Source of the DNA: Robinsoniella peoriensis
Lineage (GTDB): Bacteria > Bacillota > Clostridia > Lachnospirales > Lachnospiraceae
Strand: one strand, 5' to 3'
NCBI RefSeq assembly: GCF_042680125.1
Contig: NZ_JBHTNY010000003.1
DNA: 64,000 bases
Part shown: piece by piece, positions 1-8,105 of the stretch
How positions within the stretch are numbered: the stretch's first letter is position 1
Layout of the letters: each line of letters starts with the position of its first letter
The notes under the pieces: generated by a model
The model's input: only the letters and a program-made list of their open reading frames with translations
The model's database searches: none
What the model was told of the DNA's origin: nothing
Translations under genes and position numbers: made by a program

Positions 1-77
1 CTCGCTAATGGTGGCTCGCTACGCCTTGCCATGCGGGTGTTCCACCCGCTAAACTATCCGCCCTTTCCTGGGCGCAC

Positions 78-902
78 CTACCCTTTAACGGCTCCCGCCA
101 TCATACCGGCCTGCACTTTTTCATGGAACAGTATATAAAGGATAATCATCGGCAGCACTGCGACTATAATACATGCAAAGATCGGTCCCAGCTGCTGCTG
201 ATATCCTCCCGAAAATGCCAGCATCGCTCTTGACACCGTATATTTGTTTTCATCTGAAAGTAAAAGCATGGAGAAGATCAGCTCTCCATAGCCATATATA
301 AATACCAGGATTGCCTCTGTGGATATAATCGGTATGGAAACCGGGAACAGTACCCGGAACAGCAGTTGTATGTCGTCACATCCGTCAATTATGGCTGCTT
401 CATCCAGCTCCCTGTCCACCCCGTTCAGGTACCCTGTATAAAGGAAAATCGCCTGGGCCAGGTTAAACGCCACATAAATCAGGGTCAGAAACAGGAATGA
501 ATTTTTCCCCCCTACCTCCGTCGCCAGACTGGACACCGGAATAATCGTACAGTGCACCGGTACCATGACCCCTACCATAAACAGGGCATAGACCGTTCCC
601 TTTAACCGGAAGCTTTTTCTGGATATGATGTACGCTGCCAGCATGCCTATGACCGTTACCACAATGGTGGATGCAATGCCCAGAAACACCGAATTCACCA
701 CCGCCCTTCCGATATGGGCGCTTTCAAATGCCGCCGCATAATTGGACCACAGCCACTGCTCCGGCAGTTTAAACATGCCCAGGTTTATGCCCTGGTTATC
801 CTTCACCGAAGACAGGAATGTTATCAGCAGCGGAAATATCGTTATCATTCCCCAGAATACTGCAAATATATAAATAATGGTTCTGCCTATTTTTCTCTTC
901 AT
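78..902 (-). CDS. Sugar ABC transporter permease (MalG/AraQ type)
   Basis: Inner-membrane permease of a carbohydrate ABC importer. About six hydrophobic segments are visible, and the cytoplasmic EAA-type loop that contacts the ATPase reads ELDEAAIIDGCDD (about residue 170). The 274-residue length is normal for the family. I start at the ATG at 902; the in-frame GTG at 911 directly abuts the upstream stop codon and sits too close to the AAGGAG. It is last of three co-oriented genes (binding protein, permease, permease), with no ATPase gene in the window, so a shared MsmX-type ATPase elsewhere is likely. The substrate cannot be read from the sequence. Confidence 0.9.
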   Translation of the reverse strand: MKRKIGRTIIYIFAVFWGMITIFPLLITFLSSVKDNQGINLGMFKLPEQWLWSNYAAAFESAHIGRAVVNSVFLGIASTIVVTVIGMLAAYIISRKSFRLKGTVYALFMVGVMVPVHCTIIPVSSLATEVGGKNSFLFLTLIYVAFNLAQAIFLYTGYLNGVDRELDEAAIIDGCDDIQLLFRVLFPVSIPIISTEAILVFIYGYGELIFSMLLLSDENKYTVSRAMLAFSGGYQQQLGPIFACIIVAVLPMIILYILFHEKVQAGMMAGAVKG

Positions 903-911
903 ATGATACAC

Positions 912-1793
912 CTACTCCTTCTCCGGTTTAAACAAACGGTTTACCATCAGGCTCAGTACGATGCCCAGCACCAGAAGGATTACACCGATTGCACTGCTCT
1001 TCCCAAAAAATTTAAAAGTAAACGCCTCGTTATAAAGCAGGGTTGCCGGTGTGTCAGATGTGTGGTTCGGTCCCCCTTTTGTCATTGCCCATACCAGATC
1101 AAAGGCTTTGAGGCAGCCGGTAATACACATGATCGCAAAGATCTTAAAAGACTCCTTCGATAACGGAACCGAAATATGCAGTACTTTCTTCCATCCGGTG
1201 CATCCGTCTATTTCCGCCGCCTCATAGAGAGAATCCGGAATCGATACTAGCCCTGCCGCAAAAATCAGCATATTGTATCCGGCATACATCCACTCATTTA
1301 CCAGCACAACACTCCAGATGTTTAAAGTCGGGGTCGTCAGCCATTCCCTGCACAGGGATTCCAGACCCAGGAACCGCAGGATCTCATTCAATGCGCCGTA
1401 CCCGGGATTTAATATGTACACCCACATTAGCGCAACCGCTGTGGTGGATAGCATGACCGGCATAAAAAACGCCGTTTTCATGATCTTTGTGCCCTTCAGC
1501 TTCGACGTGATCAGCAATGCCAGACCGAAAGCCAGGGGCATCAGCACCACAAAGCCCCCAATCGTAAAGTACAGTGCATTCAGCATCGAATTCCAGAAAC
1601 TGTCACTGGCCAGCACCTTGGTATAATTCGATATTCCAATAAACTTCTTTGCCGCACCATGGACCCCTTTCCAGCTGTGGAAGGAAAGAAAAACCGTATT
1701 ACAGACAGGATATACAATTAACCCCAGAAATATCAACAGGGCCGGAAGTAAAAACAAGATAATGATCCATCTGTCCTTTGCCTTTTTTTTCAC
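912..1793 (-). CDS. Sugar ABC transporter permease (MalF/UgpA type)
   Basis: First permease of the same importer, about 293 residues with six hydrophobic segments and an EAA-type loop around SLYEAAEIDGCTGW. An in-frame extension reaches 1853, but the GTG at 1793 is preceded by AAGGGG at an 8-base spacing and is followed by the usual Lys-rich N-terminus (KKKAKDRW), so I prefer it. The next gene starts within a few bases of its stop, which indicates translational coupling. It pairs with the MalG-type permease to form the membrane pore. Confidence 0.9.
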   Translation of the reverse strand: MKKKAKDRWIIILFLLPALLIFLGLIVYPVCNTVFLSFHSWKGVHGAAKKFIGISNYTKVLASDSFWNSMLNALYFTIGGFVVLMPLAFGLALLITSKLKGTKIMKTAFFMPVMLSTTAVALMWVYILNPGYGALNEILRFLGLESLCREWLTTPTLNIWSVVLVNEWMYAGYNMLIFAAGLVSIPDSLYEAAEIDGCTGWKKVLHISVPLSKESFKIFAIMCITGCLKAFDLVWAMTKGGPNHTSDTPATLLYNEAFTFKFFGKSSAIGVILLVLGIVLSLMVNRLFKPEKE

Positions 1794-1892
1794 TATAACT
1801 TCCCCTTTCTTAATAGAAGGCCGCCTGTACAGTCTCCTGCGCCAGGCAGCCACTCGGAACCGCCGTCCGGTCCGCTTTCCGGTTATCTGCTC

Positions 1893-3308
1893 TTATTCTG
1901 CATATTCTGCAATCCGGTCCACGATTTCCTTACCGCATTCTTCCGGCGTATTGCCCATTGCTATTCCCTGCAGGGCATTTCTTACCGTATCCATCATATG
2001 GGAATCCGGATCCGGGTTCTGCAGGTCTGTCTGCATTGCCGTATAGCCTGAAACGATTTTATTCACCTCATCCAGCAACGGGTTCTCCGGTGTATTTGCC
2101 GTGGCTTCGAATTTAGCAGGATATATCACTGCCGCCACTTCATTGTTCTGTGCATAGTATTCCTTTGAAGTCACATATTTTACAAACTCCACCGATGCTG
2201 CGATCTCTTCCTCTGACTTGTCCATCTTCGTGATAAACCACATGTCCGATGCGCCGCCCTGGGCATTGTCCTTGTACGCTTCATTGATGTATGGAAATGG
2301 CACCACTCCTGTTTTATCATAAATCTCAGAACCGTAAATCTCCGATACATACCAGGAACCATCCCAGCGCATTGCACATCCCCCGTCTGCATAAACAGAT
2401 TTCTCCGTATTGTAATCCGTATTAATGATATCGTCTCCAAAGTATCCCTTATCCACCATATCTTTTATGACCTGATAGGTTCCGGTCATTTCCGGGCTGT
2501 CATAGGAAAGGCTTCTGTCCGCAAGCTTGGCCGCCGCATCTGCACCCAGGGTTTTGATTACCACGTTATTGTGGAAATGCCCCAGTCTCCAGACATCGTG
2601 CTCCCCTACCTGGAAAGGCTTGATACCGGCTGCTTTCAGCTTTTCACAAACCTCCAGCAGATCGTCAAATGACTCCGGCGGTGTAAGGTTCTGGGCTTCA
2701 AAAATTTCTTTATTATAATAAAGGGGTACGGTATAGGATTTAAACGGCACTCCCCAGGTTCCCGGATATTCCTCATATTTCAAATCCCCAAACATCGATG
2801 GGTAAAAACTGTTATACCAGTCCGGGTCTTCCTCGAAATATGGCTGCATATCCAAAAGTGCATCGGATTCCACGTAATCCAGTGTTCTGGATCCGCCATA
2901 TTCTATAAATACATTTGGCGCATCACCGCTTGCAAAGGAAGTACGGATTTTATCAAAATACTCAGCTTCCGGCGGGATATTATCCATTACAACCGTAATT
3001 CCATTATCCAGCGCATTGAATTCCTCTACTTTTTTTCGGTAAAACTCTTCATCCGGAACATCTGCCCCATACCTGGAAGATACATAAATCGTAACATCAT
3101 CACCGCTTTTTGCATCCTCTTTTGCCGCCGTTTCTTTCCCTTGGGTATCGTTTGCTTCTGTTTCGTTTGCTGCTGCCGTGTCCCTGGCCGCTCCCTGCTC
3201 AGAGGTTTCTTTGCTTTCAGTTGTTCCCGGACTCTGGCTGTTTCCACAACCCGCAAGTGATAAAACCATCGTTCCTGTTAACAAACATGCCAATAATCTT
3301 TTTTTCAT
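1893..3308 (-). CDS. Extracellular sugar-binding lipoprotein (ABC importer)
   Basis: Solute-binding protein of about 471 residues. The N-terminus is a lipoprotein signal with lipobox LSLAGC, followed by a Thr/Glu/Ala-rich linker of about 50 residues that would tether the binding domain to the membrane, then a family-1 extracellular solute-binding fold. The start at 3308 has GAAGGAG at 7 bases; an upstream in-frame ATG at 3326 lacks one. It is first of the transporter operon and lies directly behind a LacI-type operator and a consensus promoter, so induction by its sugar is expected. The ligand is unknown. Confidence 0.9.
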   Translation of the reverse strand: MKKRLLACLLTGTMVLSLAGCGNSQSPGTTESKETSEQGAARDTAAANETEANDTQGKETAAKEDAKSGDDVTIYVSSRYGADVPDEEFYRKKVEEFNALDNGITVVMDNIPPEAEYFDKIRTSFASGDAPNVFIEYGGSRTLDYVESDALLDMQPYFEEDPDWYNSFYPSMFGDLKYEEYPGTWGVPFKSYTVPLYYNKEIFEAQNLTPPESFDDLLEVCEKLKAAGIKPFQVGEHDVWRLGHFHNNVVIKTLGADAAAKLADRSLSYDSPEMTGTYQVIKDMVDKGYFGDDIINTDYNTEKSVYADGGCAMRWDGSWYVSEIYGSEIYDKTGVVPFPYINEAYKDNAQGGASDMWFITKMDKSEEEIAASVEFVKYVTSKEYYAQNNEVAAVIYPAKFEATANTPENPLLDEVNKIVSGYTAMQTDLQNPDPDSHMMDTVRNALQGIAMGNTPEECGKEIVDRIAEYAE

Positions 3309-3356
3309 TTTGTTTCTCCTTCTCACTTTTCATAACTGGGTTAATATGGTTCTGCG

Positions 3357-3368
3357 CGAAACGTTTCG
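3357..3368. promoter_or_regulatory. LacI-family operator CGAAACGTTTCG, transporter side
   Basis: Perfect 12-bp palindrome of the LacI/CcpA class, just downstream of the -10 of the transporter promoter, where bound repressor would block transcription. A near-identical site lies beside the regulator gene. The adjacent LacI-type protein is the likeliest ligand, but CcpA recognises similar sites. Confidence 0.75.
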
Positions 3369-3381
3369 TTTTTGTAACTAT

Positions 3382-3410
3382 ATAATAATATTAATTCCAA
3401 ATTATGTCAA
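3382..3410 (-). promoter_or_regulatory. Promoter of the sugar ABC operon
   Basis: On the minus strand TTGACA (3405-3410), a 17-base spacer and TATTAT (3382-3387). It points into the binding-protein gene; the palindromic operator follows immediately. Confidence 0.75.
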
Positions 3411-3484
3411 TACTTTATTGTTCATTTTTTATATTATTTGTATCTAACACAACACTTATATAAACATTAATATTTAATTAAAAG

Positions 3485-3496
3485 CAAAACGTTTCG
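3485..3496. promoter_or_regulatory. LacI-family operator CAAAACGTTTCG, regulator side
   Basis: Same AAACGTTTCG core as the transporter-side site, with one mismatch in the left arm. It lies about 20 bases upstream of the regulator's own -35, which suggests autoregulation or looping between the two sites. Confidence 0.65.
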
Positions 3497-3514
3497 TATA
3501 TTTAACTATTATTA

Positions 3515-3542
3515 TTGATTTAATTAATTTTTATGGTATAAT
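3515..3542 (+). promoter_or_regulatory. Promoter of the LacI-type regulator
   Basis: TTGATT (3515-3520), 16-base spacer, TATAAT (3537-3542), followed by an AAAGGAGG ribosome site and the regulator ATG at 3579. Confidence 0.7.
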
Positions 3543-3578
3543 ATTATTCAATTCTACCAATCAAAGGAGGGGCACGAA

Positions 3579-4592
3579 ATGGGTTGTACAATCAAAGATA
3601 TAGCCAGAGACACGAACCTGTCTCTGGCTACTATTTCAAAATATCTAAATGGGAAAAATATCATTCCCGAGAACCGGGCAAAAATAGAAAAAAGCATAAA
3701 AAAATTAGGCTATACACCTAATAAAACCGCACAAATGCTTCGTGCACGAAAGACAAATACCATCTGTATTCTGATTCCTGTAATCGGAGATTATTTTTGG
3801 GGTTCACTCTGCTCATACATTGAAGAATATGTACAAAAATATAACTATTCCACAATTGTCAGTTCCTATGATTCAAAGACGGAGGATAATTCTGATGTTA
3901 TGCGCTTATTGCTAAGCAATCAGGTAGATGGTGTTATTTTAATTCCTGAAAATGCATCACATTTAAATTTGATCCAATCCATTATCCAAAATAATATTCC
4001 CCTGGTATATCTGGACCAGGTAGTCACGAACCCTCCTGGTGATTCCGTTACTTCTACGAACCGTAAAAGTGCTTATGATGCCACAGAATACCTGATTTCG
4101 AAAGGACACCGCTGTCTGGGTGTAATCGGCGGTCTGCTGGACAGTTATACCATCAAAGAGCGCATACAAGGCTTTTATGATGCCTGTGACGATCACCAAA
4201 TCCCTTTTCCCTGCCGTATTGTAATGAACGGCGACTTTTCACCCCATTCCGGAGCTGTACAGCTGCGCCGTATGTTAGAGCTGACCCCTCGCCCTACTGC
4301 AGTTTTAATTCTGGGCTATATCACGACACTGGGTGTCATTATGGAACTCAATACCCTTGGTATATCTATTCCCCAAGACCTGTCTATCCTGACATTTGAC
4401 GACGATGAAATCTTCTCTGCCTTTGAGCCGCCCATTACAGCTATCGTACAAAACTTGCAGGAAATGGGGAAACAGGCAGCAAAACTACTGCTCAAACGCA
4501 TCAATGGATGTGAGACCAATTTTCCCGTGGTAAAAATGATCGACACCAATTTTATCGAACGAAAATCCGTACGTAATATTACCGAAATATAA
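3579..4592 (+). CDS. LacI/GalR-family transcriptional regulator
   Basis: 337 residues. An N-terminal helix-turn-helix with the family signature (TIKDIARDTNLSLATISKYL, residues 4-23) and hinge region is followed by a periplasmic-binding-protein-like effector domain from about residue 60. It is divergent from the sugar transporter, and the intergenic region holds two copies of a palindrome typical of this family. It is therefore most likely the local repressor responding to the transported sugar or its phosphate. The start is supported by AAAGGAGG. Confidence 0.93.
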   Translation: MGCTIKDIARDTNLSLATISKYLNGKNIIPENRAKIEKSIKKLGYTPNKTAQMLRARKTNTICILIPVIGDYFWGSLCSYIEEYVQKYNYSTIVSSYDSKTEDNSDVMRLLLSNQVDGVILIPENASHLNLIQSIIQNNIPLVYLDQVVTNPPGDSVTSTNRKSAYDATEYLISKGHRCLGVIGGLLDSYTIKERIQGFYDACDDHQIPFPCRIVMNGDFSPHSGAVQLRRMLELTPRPTAVLILGYITTLGVIMELNTLGISIPQDLSILTFDDDEIFSAFEPPITAIVQNLQEMGKQAAKLLLKRINGCETNFPVVKMIDTNFIERKSVRNITEI

Positions 4593-4606
4593 CACCGGAC
4601 ATTTTC

Positions 4607-5170
4607 TTAGAATGTTTTTGCATAGGTTAAAATATTGGCAGCATTCAATGATTTTCGCAATACGGCTCCTACTACAAAAGCAAGTACTATAGAAATAATG
4701 TCTTTAATCAGATACGGAACAGAAACCAACACGGCTGATGACCAGAATGACATATTCATCAACAGCATAAACTGCAGGATACCAAGTATATGGCAGATCA
4801 GCAGACCGCATACGGCTAATACTCCGCCAATCACCCTATTTTTTATACTGACGGCCAGTCCGCACAGAAGGGAAAGGAAAATAAATCCAAATATGAATCC
4901 TCCTGTTTTGCCAAATAAAATCCCTAATCCCCCCGCTAAGCCGGAAAATACAGGAACACCAACTCCACCCAGAACAATATAGATTACCGTTGCCATAGTT
5001 CCTTTTTTCCACCCCAGTACACACCCGGTTAAAGCTACTGCAAAGGTCTGCATTGTTACAGGCACCCCTGACGGCATCGGAATTGAAATCTGGGATAGTA
5101 CTGCCAGGATAGCGGCAAACATTCCCACGAGAACTATAGACTGCGTTTTTATATTATTTTTCTTATTCAT
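4607..5170 (-). CDS. bioY: Biotin transporter substrate-binding subunit BioY
   Basis: S-component of an ECF-type biotin importer, 187 residues and about six hydrophobic segments. It shows BioY features such as the QISIPMPSGVPVTMQTFAV segment near the N-terminus and Gly-rich turns in the GGVGVPVFSGLAGG region. The open frame extends to 5278, but the ATG at 5170 has GAAAGGG at a good distance and removes a hydrophilic stretch that overlaps the promoter. Two BirA boxes bracket its promoter, which independently supports biotin uptake. The ECF energising module is not in the window. Confidence 0.93.
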   Translation of the reverse strand: MNKKNNIKTQSIVLVGMFAAILAVLSQISIPMPSGVPVTMQTFAVALTGCVLGWKKGTMATVIYIVLGGVGVPVFSGLAGGLGILFGKTGGFIFGFIFLSLLCGLAVSIKNRVIGGVLAVCGLLICHILGILQFMLLMNMSFWSSAVLVSVPYLIKDIISIVLAFVVGAVLRKSLNAANILTYAKTF

Positions 5171-5183
5171 AAGATCCCTTTCA

Positions 5184-5214
5184 TTGTAAACTAATATGTA
5201 TATTTTGTTGACAA
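5184..5214. promoter_or_regulatory. BirA box, promoter-distal copy
   Basis: TTGTAAAC (5184-5191), 15-base spacer, GTTGACAA (5207-5214). It matches the Firmicute BirA operator TTGTTAAC-N14-16-GTTAACAA, and lies between the bioY -10 and the ATG, over the expected transcription start. Confidence 0.75.
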
Positions 5215-5218
5215 TCAC

Positions 5219-5247
5219 ATTATAAACGAAGGCATACCTATTGTCAA
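5219..5247 (-). promoter_or_regulatory. bioY promoter
   Basis: TTGACA (5242-5247), exactly 17 bases, TATAAT (5219-5224) on the minus strand. The -35 is inside the upstream BirA box and the -10 lies between the two boxes, an arrangement suited to strong repression by biotin-loaded BirA. Confidence 0.85.
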
Positions 5248-5271
5248 CCTTACTTTTAATAAAGTTAACAA
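5241..5271. promoter_or_regulatory. BirA box overlapping the bioY -35
   Basis: TTGTCAAC (5241-5248), 15-base spacer, GTTAACAA (5264-5271). It has the same spacing as the second box, covers the -35 hexamer and ends about 25 bases from the stop of the upstream gene. Confidence 0.8.
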
Positions 5272-5296
5272 CAGCCATGCCTCTTTCAAAAACTTC

Positions 5297-5773
5297 TTAT
5301 TCCCAGCCTTTACATACATCGACCCATTCCTTTGCCTTTGCATATAGCTCTAACTGGGAACAGGTCAGTTCTATCGCGCTATTGCTGCTCCCACATGCCG
5401 GAAAGACAGTATCAAACCTTTTTAATGATTCGTCCAGATATATTTCTGCTGACTCTGACACTGCAAAAGGACATACCCCTCCTATAGCATGACCCACCAG
5501 ATCTTCCACTTCTTCCGGTGCCAGCATCTTCGCTTTCATGCCAAAAAAGCCCTTGAATTTGCTGTTATCTATTTTCGTATCTCCCGCCGCAACAATTAAA
5601 ACTGCATGATCTCCGGACTTACTCTTAAAAGAAAGTGTCTTTGCTATTCTCGCCGGCTCTACTCCCGCTGCCTGGGCAGCCAGTTCCACGGTCGCACTGG
5701 AAGTATCGAATTCCAATACTTGATCATCCATATTAAATACTTTTAAATAAGCCCTAACTTTATCAATTGCCAT
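5297..5773 (-). CDS. YbaK/EbsC-family aminoacyl-tRNA deacylase
   Basis: 158 residues from the ATG at 5773 (AAGGAG, 8-base spacing; the GTG at 5782 is too close). This is the YbaK/ProX-type fold, which hydrolyses mischarged tRNAs such as Cys-tRNA(Pro). Visible family marks are the KTLSFKSK segment (about 46-53), the GDTKIDNSKFK segment and the Gly-rich GGVCPF stretch near residue 100 that lines the active site. It is a single gene with its own promoter, followed by bioY. The exact tRNA substrate within the family cannot be assigned. Confidence 0.88.
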   Translation of the reverse strand: MAIDKVRAYLKVFNMDDQVLEFDTSSATVELAAQAAGVEPARIAKTLSFKSKSGDHAVLIVAAGDTKIDNSKFKGFFGMKAKMLAPEEVEDLVGHAIGGVCPFAVSESAEIYLDESLKRFDTVFPACGSSNSAIELTCSQLELYAKAKEWVDVCKGWE

Positions 5774-5859
5774 GATGTACACTCCTTTTCTGGTTGTCTT
5801 TTTTCTTTTTGTGATTTTTCTTGTTCTATCAGCCGTCTGATCTTTAAAAACTACTTATC

Positions 5860-5888
5860 ATTATAATCAGAATATGCTAAATATTCAA
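5860..5888 (-). promoter_or_regulatory. Promoter of the YbaK-family gene
   Basis: TTGAAT (5883-5888), 17-base spacer, TATAAT (5860-5865) on the minus strand, about 90 bases before the start codon. Confidence 0.7.
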
Positions 5889-5945
5889 TCCCCCAGTTCA
5901 TAGAAAGTGGATTAATCCCCGGGTGCCACCATACTGTGAAAATCA

Positions 5946-6164
5946 GCCTTGTATCTATAAACTGCATCCGGAAAACCATATCCATATAATGCGAAAAAAA
6001 GCCTTGTATCAATAAACTGCATCGGAAAACCATATCCATATAATGCGAAAAAAAGCCTTGTATCAATAAACTGCATCCGGAAAACCATATCCATATAATG
6101 CGAAAAAAAGCCTTGTATCAATAAACTGCATCCGGAAAACCATATCCATATAATGCGAAAAAAA
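5946..6164. repeat. Four tandem 55-bp repeats
   Basis: Units at 5946-6000, 6001-6054 (one base deleted), 6055-6109 and 6110-6164, nearly identical. The first carries one substitution, and a decayed half-copy precedes it. Each unit starts GCCTTGTATC and ends GCGAAAAAAA. The unit is not a multiple of three, so the open frames across it are incidental. The array abuts the BMC operon terminator; the rest of the 5783-6201 gap holds only the ybaK promoter. Confidence 0.95.
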
Positions 6165-6193
6165 GCCCGGTGATTAACACCAGGCTTTTTTCC
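6158..6193 (-). terminator. Terminator of the BMC operon
   Basis: Stem GCCTGGTG/CACCGGGC on the minus strand (6165-6172 with 6178-6185, one G-U pair), loop TTAAT, then seven T. On the plus strand it is also followed by T residues, so it may act in both directions. Confidence 0.85.
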
Positions 6194-6201
6194 GACAAGG
6201 T

Positions 6202-6747
6202 TTAAATTAAGGTTTTTACAAACTCTTTAGAAGGACTAGGAATGACTGCATAATCCAGTACAAGACCCTCTTCTTTTATTAAAGCAACAGCAGAGGTTAC
6301 AGATTCTGTAACTGCAGATACTGTTCCTGTTAATAACACATATGATTTACCGCACATACCTCTTGCAATTCTGATTTCAAAAAGGTCTACTTCTGCGGTT
6401 TTTGCTGCGTGATCAGCAGCTACAATAGCCGATGCTCCGGTAAAGGTTTCAATTACACCTAAAGCTTGAACATCTTCGATATCTGCTGTGCAGTTAAGTG
6501 CTTTAAATACGGATTCGTGCGGGTTACCCAGCACGAAGCTGTCAATCATGCTTTCCGGATACTCTTTTTTAGCAGCATCTACGGAAACTCTGATTGCACT
6601 TAGATCGCCGGTAAATAAGATAATGAATTTACCCGGGCAAACTGTTTGAGCCTGAATCAGCTCAACATCAGCTGTTTTCACAATAAGGTCTGCCGCCTTA
6701 ATACCTGTGGAAACAGTTTTATATTCCACCATTCCAATTGCTCTCAT
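6202..6747 (-). CDS. BMC trimeric shell protein (tandem BMC domain, PduT-like)
   Basis: About 181 residues with two BMC domains in tandem (roughly 1-90 and 91-181), the layout of pseudohexameric trimers. The first domain has Cys in the pore-loop motif VCPGKF, the position that holds a pore [4Fe-4S] cluster in PduT; the second has GMCGKS. It follows the PduS-like gene, its usual electron-transfer partner, and is last in the operon. I prefer the ATG at 6747, which has GGAG 9 bases upstream; the ATG at 6762 overlaps the PduS stop without its own ribosome site. Confidence 0.88.
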   Translation of the reverse strand: MRAIGMVEYKTVSTGIKAADLIVKTADVELIQAQTVCPGKFIILFTGDLSAIRVSVDAAKKEYPESMIDSFVLGNPHESVFKALNCTADIEDVQALGVIETFTGASAIVAADHAAKTAEVDLFEIRIARGMCGKSYVLLTGTVSAVTESVTSAVALIKEEGLVLDYAVIPSPSKEFVKTLI

Positions 6748-6761
6748 CGTTCTCATCTCCA

Positions 6762-8090
6762 TTATGATTTAATGCTGATAAAGTTATCAGTAACTGCCTT
6801 AACTTTTCCGGCAATACTTGCATGTAAACAGGTTCCTAAAGCGCCTTCCGGCGGTGCAGCGATTTGTTGTCCGACAGTCACCTCATCTCCCACCTTTACA
6901 GATGGTACACAAGGTGCGCCAATATTCTGACGAAGCATTAATTTTACTTCGTTAATTTCAATCGGACAGCCTTTCATCGGTGCCGGAATATCAAATTTAA
7001 CCAGACCAAGCCTGAGCATCAGACGGTGTTCCGGAACTTTACGTTCCTCACGCATACTGCTTGCCACGCCTTTCCCTGCTTTATCCGGTATCTTCACGCC
7101 TTTGCTTCTCAGACCCGTTTTATATGCATCCAGTAATCTTCTTGGAGATAAATCCTGATGACAAGAATACAGTTCACATAATCCACATGAACAACAGAAG
7201 AAAGAGTTCAGGAACGGCTCTACATTATAAGTAGTTCCATTTGCGATCGCTCTCATAAATTCATGAGGTTTAATTGACTGTCCAAGTAAATTCCTAGGAC
7301 ATAAACTTGTACACATGGAGCATTGTGAACAGACAGACATTGCATTTCTAAGGTCTAACTTATTGCTTCTCTGTCTCTTAACGACTGGCGGACAGGTAGG
7401 AGGCAATACTAAAATTGCTTTTGTAGTCTTCGTTACAATATCTCTCGCGGAACAAATGCGTCCCGTCATAGGACCACCCATGATTATCACATGATCTTCC
7501 GTAGAGAATCCACCTGCCATGTCTACTAATTCTTTAACCGTAATACCAATCGGCACTTCTACCGTAAGTGGATCGTTTACCAAACCTGCTACCGTTACAA
7601 ACTTCGTAACAACATTGGTATCGCTTGTTACCTTGCGATACAGGTTCAATACTGTCTCCACGTTAACAACAACACATCCAACCAGGATCGGAATCTTACC
7701 CTGGGGTACGATTTTTCCCGTGGTTTCATAAATTAATACGACTTCATCTCCCGCCGGATAGATGTCCGGTAAAATATGAAGGCGAAGTTTATTATAATTA
7801 CCAATGCAACTGTTTACTGCCTCTATGGAAGCAGTATAAGACTTTTTCACAGCGATGATTCCTTCGTTGGCACCTAACGTATCAGCAAGCATCTGCATGC
7901 CCGAAAGTATTTCGTTTATGTAATCACTCATGAGCTGTCTGTCAACCTTGATCAAAGGTTCACACTCTGCACAGTTCAAAATGATTGTCTCTGCCTGGTC
8001 TGAAAGTTTTGCATGAGTCGGGAAACCTGCTCCGCCTGCTCCTACAACACCGCCATCGAATAAAGCCTTTTTCATATCTACCATATTCAT
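6762..8090 (-). CDS. PduS-like BMC-associated RnfC-type flavo-iron-sulphur protein
   Basis: About 442 residues. The N-terminal RnfC-like flavin/NADH-binding part (GGVVGAGGAGFPTHAKL) is followed by a SLBB segment, two Cys-rich [4Fe-4S] motifs (CSQCSMCTSLCP near 255 and CCSCGLCELYSC near 300) and a C-terminal biotinyl/lipoyl-like sandwich domain. In Pdu systems PduS reduces cobalamin or moves electrons through PduT. No cobalamin enzyme is present here, so NAD recycling or electron export through the adjacent trimer is the likelier role (inference). The start ATG at 8090 has GGAG at 8 bases. Confidence 0.9.
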   Translation of the reverse strand: MNMVDMKKALFDGGVVGAGGAGFPTHAKLSDQAETIILNCAECEPLIKVDRQLMSDYINEILSGMQMLADTLGANEGIIAVKKSYTASIEAVNSCIGNYNKLRLHILPDIYPAGDEVVLIYETTGKIVPQGKIPILVGCVVVNVETVLNLYRKVTSDTNVVTKFVTVAGLVNDPLTVEVPIGITVKELVDMAGGFSTEDHVIIMGGPMTGRICSARDIVTKTTKAILVLPPTCPPVVKRQRSNKLDLRNAMSVCSQCSMCTSLCPRNLLGQSIKPHEFMRAIANGTTYNVEPFLNSFFCCSCGLCELYSCHQDLSPRRLLDAYKTGLRSKGVKIPDKAGKGVASSMREERKVPEHRLMLRLGLVKFDIPAPMKGCPIEINEVKLMLRQNIGAPCVPSVKVGDEVTVGQQIAAPPEGALGTCLHASIAGKVKAVTDNFISIKS

Positions 8091-8105
8091 TGCGTCCACT
8101 CCAAC

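Noticed and set aside
1..77. A further gene downstream of the sugar permeases
   Set aside because: Only a short GCGGGTG/CACCCGC hairpin is visible; the sequence is too short to support a frame.
5851..6121. Minus-strand open frames encoding repeats such as FFSHYMDMVF
   Set aside because: Artefacts of the 55-bp tandem array; the unit is not a multiple of three, so the frames shift between copies.
5946..6164. CRISPR array
   Set aside because: The four repeats are directly adjacent, with no unique spacers, and no cas genes are present.
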